Below are positions 43,690 through 52,080 of a stretch of DNA of 64,000 nt, in pieces (within the stretch, counting starts at the first letter, position 1; each line of letters starts with the position of its first letter). This stretch comes from Paucibacter sp963740455. Its GTDB lineage: Bacteria > Pseudomonadota > Gammaproteobacteria > Burkholderiales > Burkholderiaceae_C. The stretch spans positions 1 to 64,000 of the forward strand of contig CAVUEF010000020.1 in the NCBI GenBank assembly GCA_963740455.1. Direction: 5' to 3'. The position numbers and the translations under genes were made by a program. The notes under the pieces are model-generated. The model did not search any database and was not told where the DNA came from. It saw only the letters and a program-made list of their open reading frames with translations.

Positions 43690-44628
43690 TCAATTTCCCA
43701 GCAACAGACGCACAAGCAGACCGATCACCGCCAGCAAGAAGGCGGTGGCCAGGAACTCGGGGACACGGAAGATGCGCATCTTGGCGCTGATCGTCTCCAG
43801 CACGGCCAGCAGCACACCGCCCACGGCGAGCTTGAGCACCAGCACCGGCAAGGCCAGCAACATCACCGCCGGCGCCCGGGCTCCGGCCACTCCCCAGGGG
43901 AAGAACAAGGCCAGGCCGATGCACGAGTAGGCAAACATCTTCAGGCTCGCGGCCCATTCGAGCAGGGCCAGATGACGGCCCGAATACTCCAGAATCAGCG
44001 CCTCGTGAATCATCGTCAGCTCCAGATGCGTGGCCGGGTTGTCGACCGGCACACGCGCGTTCTCGGCCAGCGAGACCAGCGCGAACGCGACCCCGGCGAA
44101 AGCCAGACTCGGGTAGATGGCCAGTTCGCGATGCGACAGCGTCGCGACGATGGTGGTGAGCGACGTCGAGCCCGAAATCAGCGAGGCCGAGAACATCACC
44201 ATCAGCAAGGCGGGTTCGGCCAGAAAGCCGATCAGCATTTCGCGCCGCGCGCCCATGCTGCCAAACGCGGTGCCGATGTCCATCGCGGCCAGCGAAATGA
44301 ACACGCGCGCCAAAGCGAACAGGCCGACCAGCGCGATCGCGTCGGCGGCGGTCGCCAAGGGCAGGTCGGTGGACAGCGTGGGAATGATGGCGGTGGCCAG
44401 CACCATGCAGCCGAACACCAGATAAGGGACCGCGAGAAACAGCGGCGAGGCGTTGTCGGCAACCAGCGAATCCTTGTTGAACAGCTTGTGCAGCATGCGA
44501 TAGGGCTGCCACAAGCTGGGCGCGGAGCGGTTCTGCAGCCAGGCGCGCCATTGGTTGACCCAGCCGCTGAGCAGCGGCGCCAGCGCCAGGGCGATGACGA
44601 TTTCTAGCAATTGCGACACATAGCTCAT
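43690..44628 (-). CDS. hyfC: Hydrogenase-4-like subunit HyfC (NuoH-like)
   Basis: A 312-residue membrane subunit of the NuoH/HycD type with about eight helices. The conserved block between membrane and peripheral arm is seen in PYRMLHKLFNKDSLV, DIGTAFGSMGARREMLIGFLAEPALLM (the quinone-site/helix region) and NPATHLELTMIHEALILEYSG. It should connect the peripheral arm to the ion-pumping subunits. Overlaps hyfB by 4 bp (ATGA). Confidence 0.92.
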   Translation of the reverse strand: MSYVSQLLEIVIALALAPLLSGWVNQWRAWLQNRSAPSLWQPYRMLHKLFNKDSLVADNASPLFLAVPYLVFGCMVLATAIIPTLSTDLPLATAADAIALVGLFALARVFISLAAMDIGTAFGSMGARREMLIGFLAEPALLMVMFSASLISGSTSLTTIVATLSHRELAIYPSLAFAGVAFALVSLAENARVPVDNPATHLELTMIHEALILEYSGRHLALLEWAASLKMFAYSCIGLALFFPWGVAGARAPAVMLLALPVLVLKLAVGGVLLAVLETISAKMRIFRVPEFLATAFLLAVIGLLVRLLLGN

Positions 44629-46649
44629 CGCATCACCACCAGCAGCGTCGTGACCAGGGTCAGAAAACTGTAGAGCAGGTAGACCGAAATGCGGCCCTGC
44701 TGCATCAGGCTCACCAGGCGCGCCAGATAATTGGCCAGGTCGATGACGGGCACATAGATCCAGCGCCAGAAACGGTCTTCCACCGTGACGCGGTAACGCG
44801 GCTGGGTGTCAAACGGGGTCGGCAGTTCGCGCCGCATCAGGAAGAAGGGTTCGAAGATCTGGCGGATCGGTTGGCCGAAGCCTTCGGCGGTGTCCTGCAT
44901 GCGCGCCGTGCCCCAAGGAAAACCGCAAGCCCAGGGTGCGCCGCGGCGCAGACGTCCGTGATAGAAGCGCAGCACAAGTGAATAGCTCAGCGCAAAGCTG
45001 CCCAGAATGCCGAGCAGAAACACGACCGGTCCATAGCTCGCCTGCTCCAGACTGTTGGGAACCAACAACCAGCCGCTGCCTTGCACCTTGGCGCCCATGC
45101 CGGCGCCGACCAGTTGCTGCGTGACCGGATCCAGCAACTGGATGAACTGCGTGGGCAGCAATCCCAGCGCCACACAGCCCAAGGCCAGCCACAGCATGCC
45201 GGCACGTTCCCACCAACCGGCATCGTGGGCGTGGACCAGTTTTTCTTCGCGCGGCTGGCCCAGAAAGATCACACCGAAAAACTTGACCATGGTGTAGCCG
45301 GCGAGTGCGGCCACCAGCGCGATCAGCGCCGCCACCACCGGTATCAACATCGTGAGCAAGGGCAGGGGCAGGCCCGGCGTGAACAGGAAGCTCTGCAGCA
45401 GCAGCCACTCCGAAACAAAGCCACCCAGCGGCGGCAGGCCGGCACTGGTCAGCACGCCCAGCAGCATCAGCCAGCCGACCCAGGGCATGCTGCGTATCAG
45501 GCCCCCGAGCTTGCCCAGGCTGCGCTCGGCGGTGGCATGCAGCACGCTGCCGGTGCCCAGGAACAACAGGCTCTTGAAGCAGGCATGGCTGGCCACCTGG
45601 TAGAGCGTGGCGGTCAGCGCGAGTGCCGCAATCGGCAACATGTGAAAGGCCGAGAAGATCAGGGCCAGACCCATGCCGACCAGGGCCAGCCCCATGTTCT
45701 CGATCGACGAATAGGCGAGCAGCCGTTTCATGTCGGTCTGCACCGAAGCGAACACCACGCCGAACAAGGCGGTGGCCAGACCGATCGCCAGCAGCAGCCC
45801 GCCCCACCACCACAAACGCAGATGCAGCAGATCGAACGCGACGCGCATCAAGCCGTAGATGGCGGTGTTGAGCATCACGCCGCTCATCAACGCCGATACC
45901 GGCGACGGTGCCGCCGGGTGCGCTTCGGGCAGCCACACATGCAGCGGCAGGATGCCGGCCTTGGCGCCGAAGCCCAGCAGCGCAAGCAAAAACCCGACCG
46001 AAGCCCAGAACGGGTTCAGGCTCTGGGCGCGCATATTGGCGAAGGTGTAGTCGCCTGTATTGGCCTGCAGCACGCCGAAGCACAGCAGGATTGCGATGGC
46101 GCCGATGTGCGCCATCGTGATGTACAGATAGCCGGCCTTGCGCACCTCGGCGATGCGGTGGTTGGCGGTGACCAGAAAGTAGGAAGACAAGGCCATCGTC
46201 TCCCACATCACCATGAAGGCATACGCATCGTCAGCCAGCACGACGAGCGCCATGCTGGCCAGGAACACGTGGTATTCCAGGCACAGCAAGCCCGGCGGCG
46301 TGCCCTCGCCCTTGCGAAAATAACCCGCGGCAAACGCCGAGATGCCCGCCGAGGTGGCGCCGATCACCATCAGGAAGTAGGCCGACAGGCTGTCGAGCCT
46401 GAAATGAAATGGCAATCCCGGCAGACCGATGGGCAGCACGGCGACCTCGGGCGTACCGAGCGCCGCGTCGAGCGCAAGACCGAACAAGGCCAGACCGAGC
46501 AGGCCGCCCGCCGGAAACAGCACGCGCGAGACGAGCCTGAAGCGATGCAGCGCGAACACGCCCGTCGCGCCCACAATCAGCCAAGCTGCCATGACCAGCA
46601 GCACGCCATCAATGTGGAGCCATGGCATCGATGTCGGCCAGTTCGTCAT
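44625..46649 (-). CDS. hyfB: Hydrogenase-4-like antiporter subunit HyfB (NuoL-like)
   Basis: A 674-residue membrane subunit with about 15 helices of the NuoL/MrpA type, including MVMWETMALSSYFLV (conserved Glu), GFGAKAGILPLHVWLPEAHPAAPSPVSALMSG (channel lysine) and YSSIENMGLALVG. A C-terminal part beyond residue 560 carries the RFYHGRLRRG...GFPWGTARMQDTAEGF stretch typical of HyfB/HycC. It is the first subunit gene of the operon, 6 bp after a ribbon-helix-helix gene. The start is ATG 46649; an in-frame ATG giving MPWLHIDG lies 7 codons later. Confidence 0.92.
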   Translation of the reverse strand: MTNWPTSMPWLHIDGVLLVMAAWLIVGATGVFALHRFRLVSRVLFPAGGLLGLALFGLALDAALGTPEVAVLPIGLPGLPFHFRLDSLSAYFLMVIGATSAGISAFAAGYFRKGEGTPPGLLCLEYHVFLASMALVVLADDAYAFMVMWETMALSSYFLVTANHRIAEVRKAGYLYITMAHIGAIAILLCFGVLQANTGDYTFANMRAQSLNPFWASVGFLLALLGFGAKAGILPLHVWLPEAHPAAPSPVSALMSGVMLNTAIYGLMRVAFDLLHLRLWWWGGLLLAIGLATALFGVVFASVQTDMKRLLAYSSIENMGLALVGMGLALIFSAFHMLPIAALALTATLYQVASHACFKSLLFLGTGSVLHATAERSLGKLGGLIRSMPWVGWLMLLGVLTSAGLPPLGGFVSEWLLLQSFLFTPGLPLPLLTMLIPVVAALIALVAALAGYTMVKFFGVIFLGQPREEKLVHAHDAGWWERAGMLWLALGCVALGLLPTQFIQLLDPVTQQLVGAGMGAKVQGSGWLLVPNSLEQASYGPVVFLLGILGSFALSYSLVLRFYHGRLRRGAPWACGFPWGTARMQDTAEGFGQPIRQIFEPFFLMRRELPTPFDTQPRYRVTVEDRFWRWIYVPVIDLANYLARLVSLMQQGRISVYLLYSFLTLVTTLLVVMR

Positions 46650-46655
46650 GCCCGG

Positions 46656-46910
46656 TCAGACCCGCTTGTGGCTGATGCGCTTGGACGGCAATTGCGCGGG
46701 CGCCATCCTGGGAGCTTTCGGTCCGGTCGGACCTGCCTCGGACTCGGCGCCGCTGGCGACGAAAGTGACCCCGTACTGGTTCAGATAGTCGCGGATCATT
46801 TGCCGTACCACTTGCGAGGGCGTGCGGTCCTGCTTGGCGCACAAGCGCTCGAAAGCGGCCTTCTTGTTCGGATCGATGAGCAGCGTCAAACGTGCGGACT
46901 TGATCTCCAT
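46656..46910 (-). CDS. Ribbon-helix-helix (CopG-like) DNA-binding protein
   Basis: An 84-residue protein. Residues 3-45 (SARLTLLIDPNKKAAFERLCAKQDRTPSQVVRQMIRDYL) have a beta strand followed by two helices, the ribbon-helix-helix fold, with SQVVRQMIRDYL as the second helix. The C-terminal 35 residues are low-complexity and basic. It starts the Ehr-like operon and is 6 bp upstream of hyfB, so it may control the operon. It is not preceded by another gene for 85 bp, and the promoter should lie at 46911-46995. Confidence 0.8.
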   Translation of the reverse strand: MEIKSARLTLLIDPNKKAAFERLCAKQDRTPSQVVRQMIRDYLNQYGVTFVASGAESEAGPTGPKAPRMAPAQLPSKRISHKRV

Positions 46911-46995
46911 GACATCCCAATCAGATGTGAATCAAATGTTTTGTCAAACACATTTTACACCAATTGAATTTGTCTGAATTCACCCCACCCGGTGC

Positions 46996-47760
46996 TCACT
47001 TTTCTTGAGCCCGCAGCGCCGACACGATGCGTGAGAACGCTGCCGACAGCGGACGAATGGCTTCGGCCGCAATGCCTTCGGTAGCGCTCGAAGCGGCCTT
47101 CTGTTTGGTGCGCTGCAAACGCAAGGGCAACCCCTTGCACGCAAACACGACGCCATTGCTGCGGTCGGGGGCATCGACCAGCAGCATCTCGTTGTCGAAG
47201 CTGCGCCCGATGCGCTCGACATGCAGGTCGAAATCGCGATGGCCGCGATGCAGGTTGACGACGAGCACACCGCCATCGCGCAGCGCGTCCTTGCAGTCGT
47301 CGTAGAAGCCTTGCGACGCGAGGCACGCCGGCTGCCCCTGATCGTCGAAGCCATCGACCAGCAGCACGTCGAAGGGCTTGGCACACTCGCGCACGAAGCG
47401 GGCGCCGTCAATGTGCAGCACGCCAAAGCGTTGGTCGTCGGGTGGCACCTGGAACTCGTCGCGCAGCGCAATCACATGCGGATTGATCTCGGCCACCTGG
47501 ATCTGTGCGCGCGGCAAATGGCGGTAGCAGAACTTGGCCAGCGAGCCGCCGCCCAGACCCAGCATCGCGATGCGCTCGGGTGCTGGCTTGAACAACACAA
47601 AGCCCATCATGGTGCGCGTGTACTCCAGATCCAGCGCGTAGGGGTCAGCCAACAGCATGCGGCTCTGGATCTCGGCGATCGAGAAATGCAGGGCCTTGTG
47701 ACCCGGGCTCTGCTGCACATAGGGCTTCACATGATCGGTCGAATCGAGAGGGTCGGACAT
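46996..47760 (-). CDS. Spermidine-synthase-like methyltransferase-fold protein
   Basis: A 254-residue protein with a Rossmann fold. MLGLGGGSLAKFCYRHLP (about residue 65) is the nucleotide loop of spermine/spermidine synthases, followed by IQVAEINPHVIALRDEF, HIDGARFV, and FDVLLVDGFDDQGQP with the catalytic-site Asp. It lacks an obvious putrescine-site pattern, so the substrate is open. The ATG at 47760 is the family-like start (MSDPLDSTDH); an upstream ATG at 47802 is in frame. Located upstream of the RHH gene on the same strand, 85 bp away. Confidence 0.75.
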   Translation of the reverse strand: MSDPLDSTDHVKPYVQQSPGHKALHFSIAEIQSRMLLADPYALDLEYTRTMMGFVLFKPAPERIAMLGLGGGSLAKFCYRHLPRAQIQVAEINPHVIALRDEFQVPPDDQRFGVLHIDGARFVRECAKPFDVLLVDGFDDQGQPACLASQGFYDDCKDALRDGGVLVVNLHRGHRDFDLHVERIGRSFDNEMLLVDAPDRSNGVVFACKGLPLRLQRTKQKAASSATEGIAAEAIRPLSAAFSRIVSALRAQEK

Positions 47761-48080
47761 GGCTTGCGTGGTCTGTGCAAAAAATGCGGAGTCGATGATC
47801 ATCGCATCGGAGTCAGCCTGACGGCTGACTCGTGTTCGCAAACAGTAGAGTTCGTCGAACGACAGTCAAGCTCGTCGAGCTGATCTCACCTGGCGAGATT
47901 CGAGCAGACTGGTCCACCACCGCCTGACTCTTGCAGGCATGTTCTCAGCAGGTTCGCGCAGCACTCATCGTGGCGCCGTTGCGGCGCACTCTTGATCTGC
48001 ATGATGTCCACCTCAAACGTTGGTGGACACCGTCCCGACCGGTACCCGTCGGCTATTCAAGGTGGGGCTGCTAGCCATAC
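47761..48080. other. Intergenic region left of the IS110-type element
   Basis: No convincing gene is visible. A hairpin TGTCCACC...GGTGGACA (around 48005-48029) and a GC-rich hairpin GCGCCG-TTG-CGGCGC near 47972-47986 are the only structures noticed. The second may terminate a transcript but lacks a T-run. Confidence 0.5.
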
Positions 48081-48092
48081 ATGGACGCCCCC

Positions 48093-48359
48093 GGTTTGCC
48101 AAGCTTTCAATTCATGACGGCTCGAAGGTAAAGATTGCACCCGTACATTCGGACTTTAGATGCGGCTTTTTGGCCGCTGTCCCTGATGGGATTTGCTGGT
48201 TGGCGCCTCGATCGCTTACACGCACTCTGGGTGCCTCGGCTAGGGCGGGCTTTGCCAACCACGGTCTGACCTGTTTTGCCATCACTTCATGATCGCCTGA
48301 GCAATCGGTGGTGTGAATCTACTGTTGGTTGTCGCTTTGGCTTTCTGCGGCCGGTCTGG
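48093..48359 (-). ncRNA. Predicted seekRNA/bridge-RNA region of the IS110-type element
   Basis: IS110-family elements encode a structured guide RNA in their long noncoding end; in IS1111-type members it is downstream of the transposase. These 267 bases between the transposase stop and the inverted repeat have no coding gene and fit that position. I have not derived the RNA structure or its guide loops. Confidence 0.35.
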
Positions 48360-49394
48360 CTACGCGGCCGCGACAGCGGGCGTGTAGTCGGACCGGAACT
48401 CTCGGTCGTTGGCCAACAGCGCCCAGACAATCCGGGCGTTCTTGTTGGCCAGCGCAACCGCTGCCACATTGGGGTTGCGCCGATCCAGCAACTTGTGCAG
48501 CCAGCTCGTCTTGTCGACCTTCTGCTGCGCTCTGAAGATCACCGATCTCGCGCCGTGAATGAGCAAGGTCCGCAAGTACGAGTCACCTCGCTTGCTGATG
48601 CCCAGAAGCTTCGACTTGCCACCCGTTGAGTGCTGCTTGGGCACCAGCCCGAGCCACGCAGCCAGCTGTCTGCCGTCGTCAAAATTCTTCGCGTTCCCAA
48701 TGGTGGCGACCAACGCACTGGCGGTGATCGGACCGATGCCGGGAATCTTCTCGAGCTTGCAGCTGGCATCGCTTTCCCGGTGCCAGGTCTTGATCTGCAG
48801 CTCAAGCTCGCCGACCTGTTTGTCGAGTTCCTTGAGATGATCCATCAGTCGCTTCACCAACAGCCGGAACGAGCCGGTCAGCTCGTTGGAGGCATCTTCG
48901 ATCAGCTCCGGCACGCGCTTGGCAATGTTGGCGATCCCCTGCGGAATGATGAGGCCGAACTCGCCGAGGAGTCCGCGTATCTGGTTGGCCTGCGCGGTGC
49001 GCGCCTTGACAAAACTTTGGCGCACACGGTGTAGCGCCAGCACCGATTGCTGTTCGATGTTCTTGATCGGCACGAACCTCATGTTCGGCCGCGCCACCGC
49101 CTCGCAGATGGCCTCGGCATCCGCTGCATCGTTCTTGTTCGTCTTCACGTACGGCTTGACGAACTGGGGAGCCATCAGCTTGACGATGTGCCCGAAGTCT
49201 TCCAGCTTGCGCGCCCAATGGTGGGCGCTGCCACATGCTTCCATGCCGACAAGGCAGGGCGGCAGGTTGGCGAAGAACGCGGCTACCTGGTCACGCTTGA
49301 GCTGCTTCTTCAAGACTGTCTTGCCGCGTTCATCGACCGCATGGATCTGAAACACGTTCTTTGCAAGGTCGATGCCAACTGTCGTAATCTTCAT
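48360..49394 (-). CDS. IS110-family transposase (DEDD, serine-containing C-terminal domain)
   Basis: A 344-residue recombinase, apparently intact. The RuvC-like N-terminal domain has GIDLAKNVFQIHAVDE (first catalytic Asp), VGMEACGSAHHW (Glu) and KTNKNDAADAEAICEA (Asp pair). The C-terminal Tnp domain has EKIPGIGPITASALVATIG, FDDGRQLAAWLGLVPKQHSTGGKSKLLGISKRGDSYLR with the nucleophile-like Ser in the STGGK/SKRG region. I chose ATG 49394 (MKITTVGIDLAKN) over the upstream in-frame start at 49439, because the family begins there. Confidence 0.95.
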   Translation of the reverse strand: MKITTVGIDLAKNVFQIHAVDERGKTVLKKQLKRDQVAAFFANLPPCLVGMEACGSAHHWARKLEDFGHIVKLMAPQFVKPYVKTNKNDAADAEAICEAVARPNMRFVPIKNIEQQSVLALHRVRQSFVKARTAQANQIRGLLGEFGLIIPQGIANIAKRVPELIEDASNELTGSFRLLVKRLMDHLKELDKQVGELELQIKTWHRESDASCKLEKIPGIGPITASALVATIGNAKNFDDGRQLAAWLGLVPKQHSTGGKSKLLGISKRGDSYLRTLLIHGARSVIFRAQQKVDKTSWLHKLLDRRNPNVAAVALANKNARIVWALLANDREFRSDYTPAVAAA

Positions 49395-49539
49395 GACGGA
49401 CGCCCCTCTCGATTCAAGTGGTTGAAGTAACGCTTCCACTTTGGCACATTGATGCCGCTGCGGGTGGGGGCGTCCATCCCATTGCTTACGTCACTCCAAC
49501 CGGCGTAGGCCTCAAATCACAATCAGTGCAGTGCAAATC

Positions 49540-50298
49540 CTAGGATCGCATCTTCCGACTGGTCAACAATCCTAGCAACCCAGCGGCGAAGAGCGATATC
49601 GTGGTCGGGGTCGGGACTGAGTGGGGCCCCGGGTTCGGCGGGCTATTCGTGATGTTTGAACTGAACGACAGGGACAGTCCGGGATGAGTATTCAAGTATG
49701 CCGGATCGATTTCTATATAGGGATCGGCGAATGCGTACGCGGAGGTCGGGCCGTCAGAATTGACCTCAGCGGAGACTTGCACCGATACCGCGTACACCCA
49801 ACTGCTGAGCCCAAGCCAGATGGTCTCCGTACCGGCGTACGTCGCTGGCAAACCAGCGCATCCCCAACCCGAACATGCACCCTGTCCCCACCCGCCAACG
49901 CTGTAGCTAGCGGACGCATTGCTGTGGTTGAAACTGCCGCCCCCGCCCATCGACGTGACCAGCGTTGACGTCACCAGCAATGGCACCAACGAGTAGTCGT
50001 AGCCCGAACCAGATAAAAACTGAAAATAGTAGATCACAGATTCGGCGCCAGTGCCTGCATGGGTAGCGTCGCCGGACATCTGGACAGTAGCGGTCAGACC
50101 CGACAAATCCGCGCTTGCGGAGCCGACTCCGTTTCTTAAGGAACATCCGACCGATTTGTAGGTAAGGCCGCAACTTCCTTGCGTAAACCCTAACGGTACC
50201 GGCCCGGCCCATAGAGCGGTCGAGAACCACAGGCCGCCGAGCATCGCAAAGACACTGATCGCTTTGGGAACCGACCGTAAGACGTTGGCGCATTTCAT
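49540..50298 (-). CDS. Exported protein with PEP-CTERM-like C-terminal anchor
   Basis: A 252-residue protein with a signal peptide (about residues 9-31, SVFAMLGGLWFSTALWAG) and a serine/glycine/tyrosine-rich mature part with several cysteines. The C-terminus reads VPTPTTISLFAAGLLGLLTSRKMR: a short motif, a membrane helix and basic residues, as in exosortase substrates, although the usual VPEP is VPTP here. Such proteins are sorted by exosortase and often occur with exopolysaccharide. The mature sequence resembles no enzyme I know. ATG 50298 starts at the signal peptide. Confidence 0.65.
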   Translation of the reverse strand: MKCANVLRSVPKAISVFAMLGGLWFSTALWAGPVPLGFTQGSCGLTYKSVGCSLRNGVGSASADLSGLTATVQMSGDATHAGTGAESVIYYFQFLSGSGYDYSLVPLLVTSTLVTSMGGGGSFNHSNASASYSVGGWGQGACSGWGCAGLPATYAGTETIWLGLSSWVYAVSVQVSAEVNSDGPTSAYAFADPYIEIDPAYLNTHPGLSLSFSSNITNSPPNPGPHSVPTPTTISLFAAGLLGLLTSRKMRS

Positions 50299-50354
50299 GA
50301 CAAAACCTCCAAGTTCGCGTCGCAGTTGCAACGACATGGTGATGGGACGGAAAG

Positions 50355-50651
50355 TCACGGATTCAGGACAAAGAATCCGTAGTCCCCAGCGATGGTGTGC
50401 AATTGGGTACCGACCGAGCCCTTCCCCAAATCGCTGCGCGCACTGGCATTGGCGCCGGAGGGCAATTGCGCTCTCACCGTGTTCGCCCCTGCGGTCTGGT
50501 CGAACACGGGCGGTCCGCCGGGAGAACTTTCCAGGTAGACCGAGGCAAGACTGACCGTGCTTGCAGCCACCGGAAATGCAAGGGCGGCCAGCCATGCAGC
50601 GGCGACAAGGGATCGACGGAAGTTTGGCTGGTGTCGGCTTGGACTGACCAT
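50355..50651 (-). CDS. Small exported protein, possibly truncated
   Basis: A 98-residue protein with a signal peptide (about residues 13-31, SLVAAAWLAALAFPVAAS). The mature part has TVSLASVYLESSPGGPPVFDQT and ANTVRAQLPSGANASARSDLGKGSVG, a style typical of the N-terminal half of Burkholderiales PEP-CTERM proteins that continue another 100 residues or more. AGGAGA precedes the ATG, so it is probably translated. It ends abruptly at VLNP and lies 56 bp upstream of the PEP-CTERM-like gene on the same strand. Confidence 0.55.
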   Translation of the reverse strand: MVSPSRHQPNFRRSLVAAAWLAALAFPVAASTVSLASVYLESSPGGPPVFDQTAGANTVRAQLPSGANASARSDLGKGSVGTQLHTIAGDYGFFVLNP

Positions 50652-50835
50652 GATGATCTCCTGTCAAATCACGGCGGAACCGGCTGTGCCACCATCGAGA
50701 AGGTAATCTATCGCCGCCTGAATGACGAGGCAATGGAGCAGATGCTTCATATTGGACATATCTATTAGGGATGCCGAGGAGGCCATGCGCGGGGGGCTCA
50801 ATCGGCGGCATCAAGACGCGCGGAGGGTGCGGCAC

Positions 50836-51822
50836 ATGGTCACGCGTTCCACTGAGTTCCGGCTTGCCGACCTGAGCGGCTTGCTCTTCGAGTTGTATCG
50901 GCTGGTCGATGCCGCGCCAGCCGATGCCTTCCGGTCGCAGGCCCTGGCCGCTGTGCAGCGTGTGCTGCCCTTCGACTCTGCGCTCTGGGCGCTGGGCAAC
51001 ATGACCTGCGATGGGCCGGCGATTCACACCGTGCACCTGGAGAACCAGCCGCCGGCCATGATGGAGGAATGGGACCGCATCAAGCAGCACGATGTTCTGA
51101 TGCAGGCGGCACTGGCGCAGCCCGGCAAGATGCTAGTGGCGACCTGGCAAGGTCCTGTGGGTGGCCCCGCCTTCGACTCGGTGGTGGTCGAGCATGTGAA
51201 CCGTTGGGGCATGCAGCACACGTTGACCAGCATTTCGGTCGATCCGGCGCTGAACCTCATGCATGCGATCTCGCTGTTCCGCACCAACCGGCGGCATGCT
51301 TTCGACGAAGGCGAGCGCCAGTTCGGCCAGGCTTTGATGCCACACCTGCTGGAAACGCACAACCGCCATCGCATGAACTCTTTGCTGCCGCAGCGCAGGG
51401 AACTGGAGCGCCGGCGCGTGGTGCGCGCCCTGTGCGACCGGTTCGGCGTGATCCACGCCGCTGAAGCTGGGTTTGCCGCCAGCCTGCAACGCGAATGGCC
51501 CGGCTGGATCGGCCCCCACCTGCCCCGCGAATTGCTTGATGCGCCGCGCGGCAGGCACTTGGGCACCGCGATCGCCGCCACGCTGACGGCCACCAACGAC
51601 ATGTGGCGAGTCGATCTGCGCTTCAGCAGCGCCCTGGACCGGCTGACCCGCCGCGAACTGGACATTGCGCGCCGCTACGGTGCCGGCTTGAACTACCAGA
51701 CGCTCGCCACCGAGCTGTGCCTCTCACCCTCGACGGTGCGCAATCACCTCACGCACATCTACGCGAAGCTGGGTGTGAACAACAAGGCCCAGCTGGCTCG
51801 GCTGGTCGGACTCCACACTTGA
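50836..51822 (+). CDS. LuxR-family transcriptional regulator
   Basis: A 328-residue regulator. The first 260 residues have no named sensor domain I can place but look like the GAF/PAS-like part found in many proteobacterial LuxR proteins. The C-terminal helix-turn-helix is LTRRELDIARRYGAGLNYQTLATELCLSPSTVRNHLTHIYAKLGVNNKAQLARL (from about residue 270), with the invariant Glu and Val-x-x-His pattern. GGAGG lies 9 bases before the ATG at 50836, which I prefer to upstream starts at 50785 and before. Its targets are unknown; it is divergent from the two exported-protein genes. Confidence 0.8.
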   Translation: MVTRSTEFRLADLSGLLFELYRLVDAAPADAFRSQALAAVQRVLPFDSALWALGNMTCDGPAIHTVHLENQPPAMMEEWDRIKQHDVLMQAALAQPGKMLVATWQGPVGGPAFDSVVVEHVNRWGMQHTLTSISVDPALNLMHAISLFRTNRRHAFDEGERQFGQALMPHLLETHNRHRMNSLLPQRRELERRRVVRALCDRFGVIHAAEAGFAASLQREWPGWIGPHLPRELLDAPRGRHLGTAIAATLTATNDMWRVDLRFSSALDRLTRRELDIARRYGAGLNYQTLATELCLSPSTVRNHLTHIYAKLGVNNKAQLARLVGLHT

Positions 51823-51930
51823 CGCGGGCCGCGAACCGCCATGCCTTGGCAACTCAAGTTGTACGTCGTGCCATCGACCACAAGCCCATTGATGCCGGTT
51901 GGGTTGGTTGGGGTCCCAAGCACCGGGGCC

Positions 51931-52080
51931 GCGGTCCAGGTGGCTGGCGCTGGCATCGGCGGCCTGGCCGCGGCCCTGGCCCTGGTGCGCCAGGGCATTG
52001 CCGTCAAGGTGCTGGAGCAATCGCCCGAGATCGGCGAGATCGGCGCCGGCATCCAGCTGGGCCTCAACGCCTTCCGCCCT
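51931..52080 (+). pseudogene. FAD-dependent monooxygenase, N-terminal fragment
   Basis: About 50 codons read VQVAGAGIGGLAAALALVRQ, then IAVKVLEQSPEIGEIGAGIQLGLNAF, the FAD-binding Rossmann motif GxGxxG and the following strand of flavoprotein hydroxylases of the salicylate/3-hydroxybenzoate hydroxylase type. The sequence ends exactly where the IS1380-like element starts (52079). Nothing of the remaining 350 or so residues is seen on the other side, so a deletion accompanied or followed the insertion. Confidence 0.75.

Larger units (their letters stand above)
48081..49477 (-). mobile_element. IS110-family insertion sequence, IS1111-type
   Basis: The element is bounded by 12-bp inverted repeats ATGGACGCCCCC (48081-48092) and its complement (49466-49477), which are probably subterminal as in the IS1111 subgroup. 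It carries one intact DEDD transposase gene. The long noncoding part (about 270 bp) lies downstream of the transposase and only about 70 bp lies upstream, again as in IS1111-type elements. No target duplication is seen, as expected for this family. The exact ends cannot be fixed from one copy. Confidence 0.75.

Noticed and set aside
39449..46649. Reading the hyf operon as a functional hydrogenase-4
   Set aside because: The large subunit lacks all four nickel-iron cysteines and there is no nickel-maturation (hyp) gene in the window.
45081..46967. Long plus-strand frame opposite hyfB
   Set aside because: Shadow of hyfB in a GC-rich genome; rich in Gln/His/Arg as such shadows usually are.
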